A DNA stretch of 52,111 bases from Treponema sp. (GCA_017446265.1 JAFSRD010000019.1:1-52111), one strand, 5' to 3'. Positions 35,029 to 44,567 are shown, numbered from the stretch's first letter. The notes: a model not told the origin generated them from the sequence alone. Program-made: numbers and translations.

Positions 35029-36414
35029 ATGAAAAAATTCAGAATTGAGCACGACTCAATGGGTACGGTACAAGTTCCCGCAGATAAATATTGGGGCGCA
35101 CAGACAGAACGCAGCCGCAACAATTTCCGCATTGGCAAAGAAAAAATGCCGCGCGAAATCATAACGGCGTTCGGCTATCTCAAAAAGGCTGCTGCGCTCG
35201 TGAACAATGCGCTCATTCCACAAAAAATGACTGCTGAAAAATGCGCATGCATCTGCACGGCGTGCGACGAAGTGATAAGCGGCGCGCTTGACGAGCATTT
35301 TCCTCTTTTCGTGTGGCAGACAGGAAGCGGCACGCAATCAAACATGAACGTAAACGAAGTAATTGCAAATCGCGCGAATGAGATGGCTGAAAAAAAATTG
35401 TGCCATCCGAATGACGACGTGAACATGAGCACATCAAGCAACGACACGTTTCCCACCGCCATGCATGTTGCCGCCGTGTTCGCGCTTGAAGACGCGCTTT
35501 TTCCCGCACTTGATGCGCTCGTGCATACATTCAAAAAACTTGAAAAAGAAAACGAAGGCGTTATAAAGAGCGGACGCACGCATTTGCAAGACGCAGTGCC
35601 TATTTCGTTCAGCCAAGAGATAAGCGGCTGGCGAAGCTCGCTTGAAAAAGACAAGGAACTTATTGCGCTTGCACTGCCGCCGCTCAAACAGCTTGCGCTC
35701 GGAGGAACTGCCGTAGGCACGGGTTTGAACGCGCCTAAAACATTCGATGTGCGCGTTGCAGCACAGATTGCAGCGCTCACAGGAAAACAGTTTGTGTCTG
35801 CACAGAACAAATTCCACGCGCTTACAAGCAAAGATGAGCTTGTGTTTGCGCACGGCGCGCTCAAAGCGCTTGCATCAGATTTGTTAAAAATTGCAAATGA
35901 CGTGCGCTTCCTCGCGTCAGGTCCTCGCTGCGGGCTCGGCGAAATCACCATTCCAGAAAACGAGCCTGGCTCGTCAATTATGCCGGGCAAAGTGAATCCC
36001 ACGCAATGCGAGGCAGTAACGATGGTTGCAGTGCAAGTAATGGCAAACGATGTCGCTGTGGGCATGGGAGCAAGTCAAGGCAACTTTGAGCTTAACGCAT
36101 TCATGCCAGTAATTGCGTATAATTTTTTGCAGTCAGTGCGCTTGCTTTCAGATGCAATTGCGTCGTTCAACGACAATTGTGTTGCCGGCATTGCAGCGAA
36201 CAAAGAAAAAATGCACTCAAATTTATACAACTCGCTCATGCTCGTTACAGCTCTCAGTCCGCACATAGGCTATGAGAATGCTGCAAAGACGAGTCAAAAA
36301 GCGCATGCGGAACATATGTCGCTAAAAGATGCGTGCGTGCAGCTCGGCTTTTTAACAGCTGACCAATTTGACACTGTGTTTCATCCTGAAAAAATGGCGC
36401 ACCCTCACGATTAG
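35029..36414 (+). CDS. fumC: Fumarate hydratase class II
   Basis: Interconverts fumarate and malate. The 461-residue protein has the class II motifs [73 protein letters not shown] and the signature [19 protein letters not shown] 35029 starts MKKFRIEHD with GAGG 6 nt upstream; the longer frame is not homologous. AspA shares these motifs, but HLQDAVPI and the N-terminus favour fumarase. Confidence 0.9.
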   Translation: MKKFRIEHDSMGTVQVPADKYWGAQTERSRNNFRIGKEKMPREIITAFGYLKKAAALVNNALIPQKMTAEKCACICTACDEVISGALDEHFPLFVWQTGSGTQSNMNVNEVIANRANEMAEKKLCHPNDDVNMSTSSNDTFPTAMHVAAVFALEDALFPALDALVHTFKKLEKENEGVIKSGRTHLQDAVPISFSQEISGWRSSLEKDKELIALALPPLKQLALGGTAVGTGLNAPKTFDVRVAAQIAALTGKQFVSAQNKFHALTSKDELVFAHGALKALASDLLKIANDVRFLASGPRCGLGEITIPENEPGSSIMPGKVNPTQCEAVTMVAVQVMANDVAVGMGASQGNFELNAFMPVIAYNFLQSVRLLSDAIASFNDNCVAGIAANKEKMHSNLYNSLMLVTALSPHIGYENAAKTSQKAHAEHMSLKDACVQLGFLTADQFDTVFHPEKMAHPHD

Positions 36415-36430
36415 CCGCTTGAAACAGACG

Positions 36431-39271
36431 CTACTTTGTTGTCATGTTCATAACGCCGTCCCAGCCTTTTGGCACGCCGTTTTGCAAATACTCCTTGCAC
36501 CGCTCGGCAAACACGAGAGCAGCTCCATCGTTGCCGCCCATTCTGTGCACTTTCATGAATTTTCTTCCTGCTTTTTTGAATTCAAGCTGCAAGTACAAAT
36601 CAAGCGCCTCGTGGAACTCGTCAACTGCGGCAAGTTCGTCTGCGGTCATCTCGCTTTTAAAGCCGAGCACGTTGTACAGCTGCACAGGCTTATTTATGCC
36701 GACAACGCGCACCCTGTCAAGCCTGCGCGAAACAAGTTCGCCTCTGTGCTCGCCTGAATCAGCTTCGTTCCAGGTCTGCTCAGAAACGAGAATCCACGAT
36801 TTGTAAATTTTATTCACGCCTTCAAGACGGCTTGCTAAGTTTACATCATTGCCCATAATAGTGTAGTTCATCTTCATGTCTGTGCCCATGTTGCCTACAA
36901 CCATATTGCCCGTGTTTATTCCGATACGCGTTTCAAGCGCGCGCGGAATAGCTTTGTCTGCAAGGTGGCGCTCGTTGAATTCTTTTTCAGCCTGCTTCAT
37001 GCGCACGGCAGCAACGCACGCGCGGTATGCGTGGTCAGGCAGGTCAATCGGTGCGCCGAAAAATGAAACGATTGCATCTCCAATATATTTGTCTATGGTG
37101 CCGTCGTGCTCCAAAATAATGTTGCTCAACGCGCTCAAATAAATATTCAGAATAGAAACAAGCTGGCTCGGCGTAACAAGCTCGCTGAACGACGAAAAGC
37201 CTTTTATGTCGGTGAACAGCGCGGTAATATGCTTGTCCTCGCCGCCGAGCGTGAGCTTTTGCGGGTCGCTTACAATTTCGTTGACAACTTCGTTTGAAAG
37301 ATACGTTGAAAACGCGCGGCGCAAAAAACGTTTTTCTTTGTCGCTTGACATAAACCTCATAATAATGCCTGCTACATACATTGAGACAGCAAAAAGACCT
37401 GGCGTAACAAGCGGTATATATAACCCTGGCACAATCATAAGGGCAACGAGCGTTCCTATGATGACAAAAAGGACAAGACCCTGTACAACATTTTGCACTG
37501 AATCAGAGCGTCCGTAAATAAGCATCATTGTAATAAACATGAGCAGCACGGCAAACGCCATGCCTATAACCCACGAAACAGGAGTGATAAAATCACGCTG
37601 CAAGATAGTATTCATAACGTTTGCATGGGTGCCTACGTTCGGATAACTTCGCTCAAACGGATTGGTGCCCAAATCTGTAGAGCTTGAAGCGGTATTTCCT
37701 ATGATGCAATATGCGCCGTCGTACACAGTTTTCATCTCATCAAAATACTGCGTGTACAGCTCGTAATCTCCGCCAAGCGCGTCAAACTGTTCTTGCATGA
37801 CAGTGGCAAAATTACTTGCATCATCTGAAGAAAGTCCTTGCTCAAGCAGCTGTTCAAGGCGACTTCCTATTGCGCTCATATGGTCGGCTTCAATAAATGA
37901 CTGCACATCTTCAAAATACGAAGCGCGGAGCGCAAAGTAGTCGCTGTACTCTTCTTCGGTTATCCCGCTGATGAGGTTTCCGTCTATGTCGTAGCCTCCG
38001 CACTTTGCAAGCAGCGCCTGCTTTTGCCGCTCAATGTGTTCATAGGCATCGATCAGTCGTGAAGCTGTCGCAACATATTCAAGCGGAGCGCCTCTGTGGT
38101 CGAGGAGCAAATTGGCTCGGATATTTTCAAGATAAGTTGCTATGTTGCGTTCAAAATTATCCAATTCGTAGAGAAACATGACAGATTCGTTTCTAAACGA
38201 TGAGCCTTGCTCACTGTGCAGCCAGTTGATGAGCATGCGCCCGTGTGCATCAAGTGGAATAGAAAAATCAACGCGCTTTGTTTCACCTGGAAAAAGCGCA
38301 CCATATACAGCGAGCGAATATTTTTTGCGTTCAATCCGCTGTGCGTCAATCAAATTGAGCAGTGGCGCAAACGAGAGCTGCCCTAGGTAACTGCCGTCGT
38401 AATTGTACAAAAGCTCTATGCGCCGCCGTATGCCGTCATCGTCAATCACAACAGTGGTAAAGCCTGCTCCCTGCGCGTGCGTAAGAAGCTCATGAAGCGC
38501 GGGAGAAAACCCTGCCTCAAGCCCGTTGTACTGCTCGTCGCTCGTATATTGATTGTCTTTTAAAATGTAGTTATTGATGTCTGTGACTTTTTTTATGAGC
38601 AAACGTTTTTGTGCATACAGCCTGGCATCGTCTGAAAGCTGTATGCCAAGATCGCGCGTGTTTATGGTCAGCCAGGTGTTTTCAAAAAACTGAATGGCAC
38701 GTGCAAAGTAGTCGTCGTTGTCGCGGTACATTGAGGAGGAAATGGCTTCTTTCATGTTTTCAAGCGTCGGTTCAATGTAGTCTGCAATCATTGCTTTCGT
38801 AACATCTGGCAGCTCACGCCGCGAGATAAAGCCTCCTTCTACAGACTGCGAAAATTCCTGTATAAGTTGGGTAATCTCTTCTCTGCTCATAGAAACTGCT
38901 GCATTCATATTTTGCTCTGCATTCGGCGCAATGCCTTGAGGAGACGGAGAGAGATATTCAATATCGAAAATAGCGCTGTATGCGCCAAGCTCCTTCATGC
39001 GTATGAGCGCATCCGCAAGCACATTGCGCGTCCACGGCCATTCGCCAACAGACTGAATTGATTCATTGTCTACGTTGACGAACAGAATGTTCGGAGATTG
39101 CAACGGCTCTTTTCTTCTGGCAAGCAAAAAATCGTACATACGATATTCAAGCTTTTTAAAAACGCCCAAAGAGCCTATTGCGGTAAAAAGTGCTGCGAGC
39201 AGCAGAAAAAGAACAAAACTAAATGATCTGAAAAAGGACGAACCTTTTTTGCTTTTATTGTCGTTTGCCAT
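36431..39271 (-). CDS. CHASE2-domain adenylate cyclase
   Basis: A 946-residue membrane class III cyclase. One helix (about 15-36) is followed by a long CHASE2 extracytoplasmic sensor (FVNVDNESIQSVGEWPWTRNVLA at about 64-86 is its hallmark), a helical insert, then three to four membrane helices (about 565-650) and the cyclase domain (about 680-860). Catalytic residues are visible: TDIKGFSSF and GDAIVSFFG (metal Asp), IDKYIGD (purine-selecting Lys) and NDVNLASRLEG (Asn/Arg). Lys plus Asp favour ATP over GTP. GGAG precedes the ATG. Confidence 0.9.
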   Translation of the reverse strand: MANDNKSKKGSSFFRSFSFVLFLLLAALFTAIGSLGVFKKLEYRMYDFLLARRKEPLQSPNILFVNVDNESIQSVGEWPWTRNVLADALIRMKELGAYSAIFDIEYLSPSPQGIAPNAEQNMNAAVSMSREEITQLIQEFSQSVEGGFISRRELPDVTKAMIADYIEPTLENMKEAISSSMYRDNDDYFARAIQFFENTWLTINTRDLGIQLSDDARLYAQKRLLIKKVTDINNYILKDNQYTSDEQYNGLEAGFSPALHELLTHAQGAGFTTVVIDDDGIRRRIELLYNYDGSYLGQLSFAPLLNLIDAQRIERKKYSLAVYGALFPGETKRVDFSIPLDAHGRMLINWLHSEQGSSFRNESVMFLYELDNFERNIATYLENIRANLLLDHRGAPLEYVATASRLIDAYEHIERQKQALLAKCGGYDIDGNLISGITEEEYSDYFALRASYFEDVQSFIEADHMSAIGSRLEQLLEQGLSSDDASNFATVMQEQFDALGGDYELYTQYFDEMKTVYDGAYCIIGNTASSSTDLGTNPFERSYPNVGTHANVMNTILQRDFITPVSWVIGMAFAVLLMFITMMLIYGRSDSVQNVVQGLVLFVIIGTLVALMIVPGLYIPLVTPGLFAVSMYVAGIIMRFMSSDKEKRFLRRAFSTYLSNEVVNEIVSDPQKLTLGGEDKHITALFTDIKGFSSFSELVTPSQLVSILNIYLSALSNIILEHDGTIDKYIGDAIVSFFGAPIDLPDHAYRACVAAVRMKQAEKEFNERHLADKAIPRALETRIGINTGNMVVGNMGTDMKMNYTIMGNDVNLASRLEGVNKIYKSWILVSEQTWNEADSGEHRGELVSRRLDRVRVVGINKPVQLYNVLGFKSEMTADELAAVDEFHEALDLYLQLEFKKAGRKFMKVHRMGGNDGAALVFAERCKEYLQNGVPKGWDGVMNMTTK

Positions 39272-39281
39272 GCTGCTCTCC

Positions 39282-39310
39282 AGTATATCATATTTTTATG
39301 TTTGTGTCAG
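39282..39310 (-). promoter_or_regulatory. Promoter of the cyclase gene inside the 3' end of rnc
   Basis: Minus sense: CTGACA (39310-39305), 17-nt spacer, TATACT (39287-39282), 10 nt before the ATG at 39271. The -35 box overlaps the last rnc codons. Confidence 0.55.
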
Positions 39311-40018
39311 AATTTTATACGCTGTTTTAGCAGCGTTCTGTTCAGCTTCTTTTTTACTCTTTCCCAAAGCGGGACCATATGTTTTTGTTCCAAGCGTTAC
39401 GAGCACACTGAACGTCTGGTTGTGGTCGGGTCCGGTAACGCCGACTGTCTCGTACCGTGGACACGACTTTGATTCTTTTTGATACAACTCTTGCAAAAGC
39501 GTTTTGTAATCGTGTATGCCGCGGTGATTGTACACCTTAACAATCTCATCTATAAGGAATGACAAAATAAATTTTTCTACCGCGCCATAACCAGAATCAA
39601 TAAAGTACGCGCCTATGACAGCTTCCATGCAGTCTGCAAGAATCGCATGTTTTTTGCGGCCGCCGCTTTTCTCTTCGCCGTGTCCGAGTACGAGCATGCT
39701 GTCAATGCCAAAATCAAGCGCAATAGATGCAAGCGTTTTTTCTGAAACAACAACAGACTTGATTTTTGCTAAATCGCCTTCGGGATTGTCGCTGAACGTT
39801 TCGTACAAATATGCGGCGGCAACGAGTCCGAGCACTGAGTCGCCGAGGAATTCAAGACGCTCATTGTTCAAGTGGAGATGCACCTCATTTTCATTTGAGT
39901 ACGAGCGGTGATGAAATGCCAAATCGAGCAACGCAATATTGCGGAACGATATGTCGAGCTGTTTGCAAAATGTGCGAAGCGCTTTTTTTCTTTCAGGAGC
40001 TATCTGTTGTTTTGTCAT
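39296..40018 (-). CDS. rnc: Ribonuclease III
   Basis: Cleaves double-stranded RNA in rRNA and mRNA processing. The 240-residue protein has the catalytic signature NERLEFLGDSVLGL, ADCMEAVIGAYFIDSG with the second metal Glu, and a C-terminal dsRBD (DYKTLLQELYQKE through GPALGKSKKEAEQNAAKTAYKIL). ATG 40018 starts MTKQQIAPER. It lies downstream of rpmF-acpP, a common bacterial order, but is separated from them by a strong terminator. Confidence 0.95.
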   Translation of the reverse strand: MTKQQIAPERKKALRTFCKQLDISFRNIALLDLAFHHRSYSNENEVHLHLNNERLEFLGDSVLGLVAAAYLYETFSDNPEGDLAKIKSVVVSEKTLASIALDFGIDSMLVLGHGEEKSGGRKKHAILADCMEAVIGAYFIDSGYGAVEKFILSFLIDEIVKVYNHRGIHDYKTLLQELYQKESKSCPRYETVGVTGPDHNQTFSVLVTLGTKTYGPALGKSKKEAEQNAAKTAYKILTQT

Positions 40019-40037
40019 ATCACATATATTTGTATAA

Positions 40038-40068
40038 AAAAACACAAGCCGCTACGACTTGTGTTTTT
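40038..40068 (-). terminator. Terminator after acpP
   Basis: A perfect 11-bp stem (AAAAACACAAG and CTTGTGTTTTT) with a 9-nt loop, followed by a T-run in minus sense. It should end the rpmF-acpP transcript before rnc, and works symmetrically. Confidence 0.8.
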
Positions 40069-40093
40069 CATGAGTTTGCAAAGCAGCAGCAGC

Positions 40094-40127
40094 AAACCTA
40101 TTCGGAAGCATCAGTTTCAGAACAGGT
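40094..40127. repeat. AACCTGTT-type palindromic repeat, copy near acpP
   Basis: 34 bases almost identical to 42829-42862 (four mismatches), with imperfect arms AACCTATTC and GAACAGGT. It lies just downstream of acpP. Confidence 0.65.
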
Positions 40128-40130
40128 CTA

Positions 40131-40370
40131 TTATTTTGCCTGTTCTGCTTTGATGAATTCATAGGCATCGCGGACCGTTTCAAATTCGTTTGCCTTTTCA
40201 TCGGGGATGCTTACTCCAAGCTCCTCTTCGATCGCATACACAAGTTCATAGGTGTCGAGACTGTCCGCACCTAAATCGCTTCTGAATGATGAATCAAGCG
40301 TGATTTTGCTTTCTTCGATTTCCAGTTTTTCAGCAATGAGTTGCTGAATTTTGTTGAACAATTCGTCCAT
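40131..40370 (-). CDS. acpP: Acyl carrier protein
   Basis: A 79-residue acidic helical protein. The phosphopantetheine attachment site is the Ser in LGADSLDTYELV. It carries acyl chains for fatty acid synthesis. The usual DTVELVM reads DTYELVY here. AGGAG precedes the ATG; rpmF is 9 bp upstream. Confidence 0.96.
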   Translation of the reverse strand: MDELFNKIQQLIAEKLEIEESKITLDSSFRSDLGADSLDTYELVYAIEEELGVSIPDEKANEFETVRDAYEFIKAEQAK

Positions 40371-40379
40371 CGTGTTCTC

Positions 40380-40568
40380 CTAGCCATTTGATTCAGGCAT
40401 AATCACCTGACGTCCGCGGTAGAAACCGCATTTCGGACAAACGTAATGTCGCTGCACAAGGTTTCCGCAATTTGCGCATGGCACAAGATGCGGCGCGGTG
40501 AGGCGCATGTTTACATTTTGCCGATTTTTCGTCACGGCTTTTGAAGTTTTTGATCTGGGTACTGCCAT
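40380..40568 (-). CDS. rpmF: 50S ribosomal protein L32
   Basis: A 62-residue protein starting MAVPRSKTSKA. It has a zinc-ribbon Cys pattern CANCG...CPKCG and ends GFYRGRQVI. ATG 40568 is chosen over a codon two residues earlier. First gene of rpmF-acpP. Confidence 0.95.
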   Translation of the reverse strand: MAVPRSKTSKAVTKNRQNVNMRLTAPHLVPCANCGNLVQRHYVCPKCGFYRGRQVIMPESNG

Positions 40569-40603
40569 TATCAACCTCGCTTATTTCTGAATAACTGCGG
40601 TCA

Positions 40604-40633
40604 ATAGTACAGCAGTTCCCAACATAGTGTCAA
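40604..40633 (-). promoter_or_regulatory. Promoter of rpmF-acpP
   Basis: Minus sense: TTGACA (40633-40628), 18-nt spacer, TACTAT (40609-40604). A second TTGAC/TATACT-like set lies just upstream, with a repeated ACTATTGAC motif, so tandem promoters are possible. Confidence 0.5.
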
Positions 40634-40678
40634 TAGTATATAATTTTTTCATTTTCGTCAACACTTTTTAAAATTTTG

Positions 40679-41170
40679 TCATTTTAAATTGTACCGCTGA
40701 AATTTCTTTTTTAAAGCGTCTTCAACAATTGGCGGAACCATGTACGAAATATCGCCGCCAAACTGCGCAAGTTCTTTGATAGAACTTGATTTTACAACGA
40801 CATATTCTCGCTCTGTCGGAATAAAAAGCGTTTCCATTTTTGGATTGAGCATATTGTTCATAAGTGCCAAATCAAACTCATATGAAAAATCATTCACGCT
40901 GCGTATGCCGCGCAACAACACATTCGCACCTATTTTCTGCGCATAATTGACAATGAGTTCATCGCATATGTAGAGCGACACATTCTCGTACGGTTTAATA
41001 AGCTCGCTCATCATAGCATATCGTTCATCCTGAGAAAACAGATGCTGCTTGCTCGGATTTACTGCAATCACCACATCAATTTTGTCGAACAGTTTGCTCG
41101 CGCGTTTTATAATGCTCAAGTGCCCGTTTGTAGGAGGATCAAAAGAACCAGGGAATACCGCTGTAGCCAT
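40679..41170 (-). CDS. coaD: Phosphopantetheine adenylyltransferase
   Basis: Makes dephospho-CoA from phosphopantetheine and ATP. The 163-residue nucleotidyltransferase has [16 protein letters not shown] (with the HxGH-like T/HxxH element), [21 protein letters not shown] and the C-terminal [18 protein letters not shown], all family hallmarks. No ribosome binding site precedes the start. Confidence 0.95.
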   Translation of the reverse strand: MATAVFPGSFDPPTNGHLSIIKRASKLFDKIDVVIAVNPSKQHLFSQDERYAMMSELIKPYENVSLYICDELIVNYAQKIGANVLLRGIRSVNDFSYEFDLALMNNMLNPKMETLFIPTEREYVVVKSSSIKELAQFGGDISYMVPPIVEDALKKKFQRYNLK

Positions 41171-41176
41171 ATATAC

Positions 41177-41205
41177 ATCATAATATGTTTGACGAAAAGA
41201 CGCAA
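41177..41205 (-). promoter_or_regulatory. coaD promoter, predicted leaderless
   Basis: Minus sense: TTGCGT (41205-41200), 17-nt spacer, TATGAT (41182-41177), 6 nt, ATG 41170. It overlaps the divergent promoter of lipoprotein 41224 on the other strand. Confidence 0.55.
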
Positions 41206-41217
41206 CGGTTGTATACT
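41189..41217 (+). promoter_or_regulatory. Promoter of lipoprotein 41224, predicted leaderless
   Basis: TTGACG (41189-41194), exactly 17 nt, TATACT (41212-41217), then 6 nt and ATG 41224. No ribosome binding site fits in the gap. It is interleaved with the coaD promoter, so the two may interfere. Confidence 0.7.
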
Positions 41218-41223
41218 ACAAGC

Positions 41224-41790
41224 ATGAGAAAGATTTTTTATGCCGCTTTATGCATCCTTGCATTGATTGCAGTCGTCTCGTGCGCCACAACAAAAAACGC
41301 GCCGCAAACTCATGACGAGATTGTTCACCAGCAGAGCACGCAGCACGAGCAGCCTGCCCTGTCTACCGCAAAAAACGAAGAATATCTGCGTTCCGTAAAC
41401 AATGTCGACGTCACGTTGAAAACGTTCAACGAAGACAAAACAGAAATAATGAAAATTATCGGCGAACTTGCAGACATCATGTCAAAATCACAGTACGAGG
41501 CATGGGTCAAGTATATTGACAAAGAGTCAATACAGTACTGGTCAAACCCTGCAAACCTGCGCAGAGCTTCACGCATGCTGCCAATAAAAAATTTGCAGAT
41601 GAGCTCACTGCGCGACTATTTTACGTATGTGTTTGTTCCATCGCGCAAGGGCCGCAAAGTCGACGAAATCCGCTACGACTCAAAGACAGAGGTAAAAGCC
41701 GTACAAATGCGCGAAGACACAGACGTCATCTACTATTACTTTAACAAAATTAACGGGAAGTGGCTCGTGCACATTCCGCCCATAGACTGA
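41224..41790 (+). CDS. Small lipoprotein, unknown function
   Basis: A 188-residue protein with lipobox AVVSC (Cys20). After a polar linker the mature domain (about 60-188) has helices (TEIMKIIGELADIMSKSQYEAWVKYID) followed by strands ending YYYFNKINGKWLVHIPPID, a pattern seen in NTF2-like or lumazine-binding-like folds. Family not recognised. Confidence 0.78.
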   Translation: MRKIFYAALCILALIAVVSCATTKNAPQTHDEIVHQQSTQHEQPALSTAKNEEYLRSVNNVDVTLKTFNEDKTEIMKIIGELADIMSKSQYEAWVKYIDKESIQYWSNPANLRRASRMLPIKNLQMSSLRDYFTYVFVPSRKGRKVDEIRYDSKTEVKAVQMREDTDVIYYYFNKINGKWLVHIPPID

Positions 41791-41907
41791 AAAGCGCGTC
41801 GCTACAGGAAGTTGCTTTTTTTGCCGATTTTATATAGAATAGACCTGTTTGACAACTTCGTTATTGAACATGGTTGATGAACCGATTCCTGAAAGGGGGA
41901 CTCATAC

Positions 41908-42663
41908 ATGAAATTAGTAAAGCTGCATATTTTTACCATAGCGCTTTTTGTTGCCATTGCTTCGCTGCTTGTCGCGCAAGAACAAAGCGTTCAGCAACAG
42001 AACAACAGACGCTCTGAAACATCTGTAGAAGACGAATATCTCAGCGATATTGACGGCGTTGTCGTGCTTACGCTTGCGCAATCAGAAGAATACGACAACA
42101 AACTCGTTGCACTGCAATATCTTGAAGACGCTGTAAAAAATGGAAACAATTCACCAGAGATTGTCGCCGCGCTCGACCAACTCGCAGGTGAAGGCATCAA
42201 CAATCCGTCGCGTCTGAATGGACGCATCATAAACAACTACCCTGACATCAGGCGGCGGGCATGCCTGCTCCTCAGTCAAGTTGGAGGCGTACATTCAAAA
42301 AATACGCTGGTCAATATCGCTATTGCAGACAACGAGCCTATGGTGCAGTCTGCTGCAATCCGTGCGCTCGGAGAAATGGGCTACAATGAGAACGACGAGG
42401 CAACGACGGCGATTGCATTCGCGAACCACCGCAACAGGGTGCTCAACCCGACAAGCAGCATGGCAATTGAAACGCTCGACGCTTTTGAAAAACTTGCGGA
42501 CAGCACCGAAAATAAGCGCACTATGGTTGACGAAATTTCTAAAATCGCAGCTGACTATCACTACTCATCAGCCGTACGAAAGAGAGCGCTTGAAGTACTT
42601 AAAAACATACGTCTTGATGGAAGCAGTTCAAACAAGAGCGTAAAAGCGTCAGATGCAAAGTAA
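41908..42663 (+). CDS. Exported HEAT-repeat-like protein
   Basis: A 251-residue protein with a signal peptide (1-23, ending LLVAQ). The mature part contains HEAT-type helical repeats, clearest in PDIRRRACLLLSQVGGVHS and PMVQSAAIRALGEMGYNEN, with more degenerate ones before and after. Such repeats bind partner proteins. GAAAGGGGG lies upstream. Likely periplasmic; function unknown. Confidence 0.78.
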   Translation: MKLVKLHIFTIALFVAIASLLVAQEQSVQQQNNRRSETSVEDEYLSDIDGVVVLTLAQSEEYDNKLVALQYLEDAVKNGNNSPEIVAALDQLAGEGINNPSRLNGRIINNYPDIRRRACLLLSQVGGVHSKNTLVNIAIADNEPMVQSAAIRALGEMGYNENDEATTAIAFANHRNRVLNPTSSMAIETLDAFEKLADSTENKRTMVDEISKIAADYHYSSAVRKRALEVLKNIRLDGSSSNKSVKASDAK

Positions 42664-42731
42664 ACTGCATGCCATTTTAGAATGATTTTTCTTTTTTGAA
42701 AAGCATACAGATTTCTCTGCATGCTTTATGA

Positions 42732-42805
<74 letters not shown>

Positions 42806-42828
42806 TTACACTGCTTTGATAATATATT

Positions 42829-42950
42829 AAACCTGTTCGGAAACATCAGTTTTAGAACAGGTTGATTTGAAATGCGATGTTTTATAACTCGTGACATTTT
42901 AACGAGTTAAAACTCGCAACCTGTTTGATGACGAAGGTATCAAACAGGTT
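42829..42950. repeat. Three tandem hairpins including two AACCTGTT palindromes
   Basis: Hairpin 1 (42830-42863) has arms AACCTGTTC/GAACAGGTT. Hairpin 2 (42886-42908) has arms AACTCGT/ACGAGTT. Hairpin 3 (42918-42950) has a perfect 12-bp stem, AACCTGTTTGAT/ATCAAACAGGTT, ending 15 nt before the maf start. Hairpin 1 is nearly identical to 40094-40127. Confidence 0.7.
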
Positions 42951-42965
42951 TATTGAGGTGAAACA

Positions 42966-43556
42966 TTGGAACCGATTATCCTTGCGTCTTCTTCGCCACG
43001 CCGTCAGGACATACTCAAGATGTTGCACATCCCTTACCAGGTAGTTATGCCAAACATAGATGAAACTATCTCCGAGCGCATGCAAGCAGAAGACGTGCCT
43101 GAACTTTTTGCGCGCGAAAAAATTGCAGCTGTTATCCGCATGCTTTCTTCAAACAGGGAAATTGCATGGATTCTCGCAGCAGACACAGTCATTTTGTTTG
43201 GTGGCAAAATATTCGGCAAGCCGAGCGACCAAGACACAGCAATACATTTTTTGAGCGAGCTACAGGGACGCACACACGCGGTAAAGACAGTCATTGCGCT
43301 GTACAACGGAAAAACGCGTTCTGTCTCTACGCGTGCAAGCATTACAAACGTAACGTTCAAGCCCATGTCAGACAAAGAGATAAACTGGTATGTTGAAACA
43401 GGCGAATGGCATGGAGCTGCCGGCGGCTACCGCATCCAAAGCCTTGCCTCTTGCTTCATCGATAGCATACACGGTTCCACAAGCGGTGTCGAGGGCTTGC
43501 CCATTTCCGAACTTTATGATATGCTCAAAGAACAAGGATATTCACTAACTGAGTAA
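42966..43556 (+). CDS. maf: Maf-family nucleoside triphosphate pyrophosphatase
   Basis: A 196-residue protein that hydrolyses non-canonical or surplus NTPs such as dTTP/UTP. It starts with the diagnostic ILASSSPRRQDILK and has AADTVILFGGKIFGKP, ELQGRTHAVKT and the late EWHGAAGGYRIQSLASCFIDSIHGS. The start is TTG 42966 with GAGGTG 6 nt upstream; no ATG fits. Confidence 0.92.
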   Translation: MEPIILASSSPRRQDILKMLHIPYQVVMPNIDETISERMQAEDVPELFAREKIAAVIRMLSSNREIAWILAADTVILFGGKIFGKPSDQDTAIHFLSELQGRTHAVKTVIALYNGKTRSVSTRASITNVTFKPMSDKEINWYVETGEWHGAAGGYRIQSLASCFIDSIHGSTSGVEGLPISELYDMLKEQGYSLTE

Positions 43557-43558
43557 TC

Positions 43559-43596
43559 TTTGCAGGCTGTTTTGGCCGTGCGCCTGCAAACAGCCT
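43559..43596 (+). promoter_or_regulatory. Mutually exclusive hairpins upstream of rpsB
   Basis: Two 9-bp stems overlap: TTTGCAGGC (43559-43567) with GCCTGCAAA (43582-43590), and AGGCTGTTT (43564-43572) with AAACAGCCT (43588-43596). Only one can form at a time. A T-run follows at 43610. It may terminate maf or act as an rpsB leader switch. Confidence 0.45.
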
Positions 43597-43678
43597 ATCT
43601 TCCGTGCGTTTTTTGCTAAAAACGTATCGAGAAACAGAGTATGGGGTATCTAAACAATACCGGTGAAGGAGTACGACA

Positions 43679-44554
43679 ATGGCAGTTGTCACTATGAAAA
43701 ACCTGCTTGAATCGGGAGTGCATTTCGGTCATCAGGTAAAACGATGGGACCCGCGCATGAAAAAATATATTTTTTCAGAGCGCAATGGCATTCACATTAT
43801 CGACTTGCAAAAGACAATCGCGGCAATTAAAGAAAGCTACGATGTTGTCCGTAAAACAACGATGGCAGGAAAAAGCGTCTTGTTCGTCGGCACAAAAAAA
43901 CAAGCACAGCAAGCCATTCAAAAAGAAGCAGAACGTTGCGGCCAGTTCTATGTAAACAACCGTTGGCTCGGCGGCATGCTCACAAACTTTTCAACAATCA
44001 AAAAATCTCTGCAACGACTAAAAAAAATCGAAAAGATGGAAGTTGACGGCACATTTGAAAATTTAACAAAAAAAGAAGTGTCTGCGTTGCAAAAAGAAAA
44101 GGCGAAACTTGAGAAGAATCTCGGCGGCATCAAAGAGATGAAAGAGCTTCCCGGCGTTGTGTTCATTATCGACACGCATAAGGAGCAGATTGCTGTTGCC
44201 GAAGCACGGCGCATGAACATTCCAATTATAGCTGTCGTCGACACGAACTGCAATCCCGAAGGCATAGACTACCCTATTCCCGGCAACGATGATGCAATTC
44301 GCGCCATTTCGCTTTTTACGTCTGTCATTGCAAACGCAGTCATAGAAAGCGACAACGAGGAAAGCCTCAAAGTGCTCGAAAATCTCAACGACGAAGAAGA
44401 CGGCGTGCAAACTGATGCTGTTGTAAAAGACGACGACATAGAAATTGAAGATTACAGCAACTACCAGCCGACAGAACCGAAAGAAGAAGATATTGAAGCT
44501 GACCAAAAAGAACATGAGCAGCTTTTCGATGAAGATAAAATGTATCGTGACTAA
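43679..44554 (+). CDS. rpsB: 30S ribosomal protein S2
   Basis: A 291-residue S2. The core matches the family ([100 protein letters not shown]). The last 60 or so residues form an acidic Glu/Asp-rich tail not found in shorter S2 proteins. GAAGGAG lies upstream. First gene of the rpsB operon. Confidence 0.96.
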   Translation: MAVVTMKNLLESGVHFGHQVKRWDPRMKKYIFSERNGIHIIDLQKTIAAIKESYDVVRKTTMAGKSVLFVGTKKQAQQAIQKEAERCGQFYVNNRWLGGMLTNFSTIKKSLQRLKKIEKMEVDGTFENLTKKEVSALQKEKAKLEKNLGGIKEMKELPGVVFIIDTHKEQIAVAEARRMNIPIIAVVDTNCNPEGIDYPIPGNDDAIRAISLFTSVIANAVIESDNEESLKVLENLNDEEDGVQTDAVVKDDDIEIEDYSNYQPTEPKEEDIEADQKEHEQLFDEDKMYRD

Positions 44555-44567
44555 ATTGGAGTAATAT

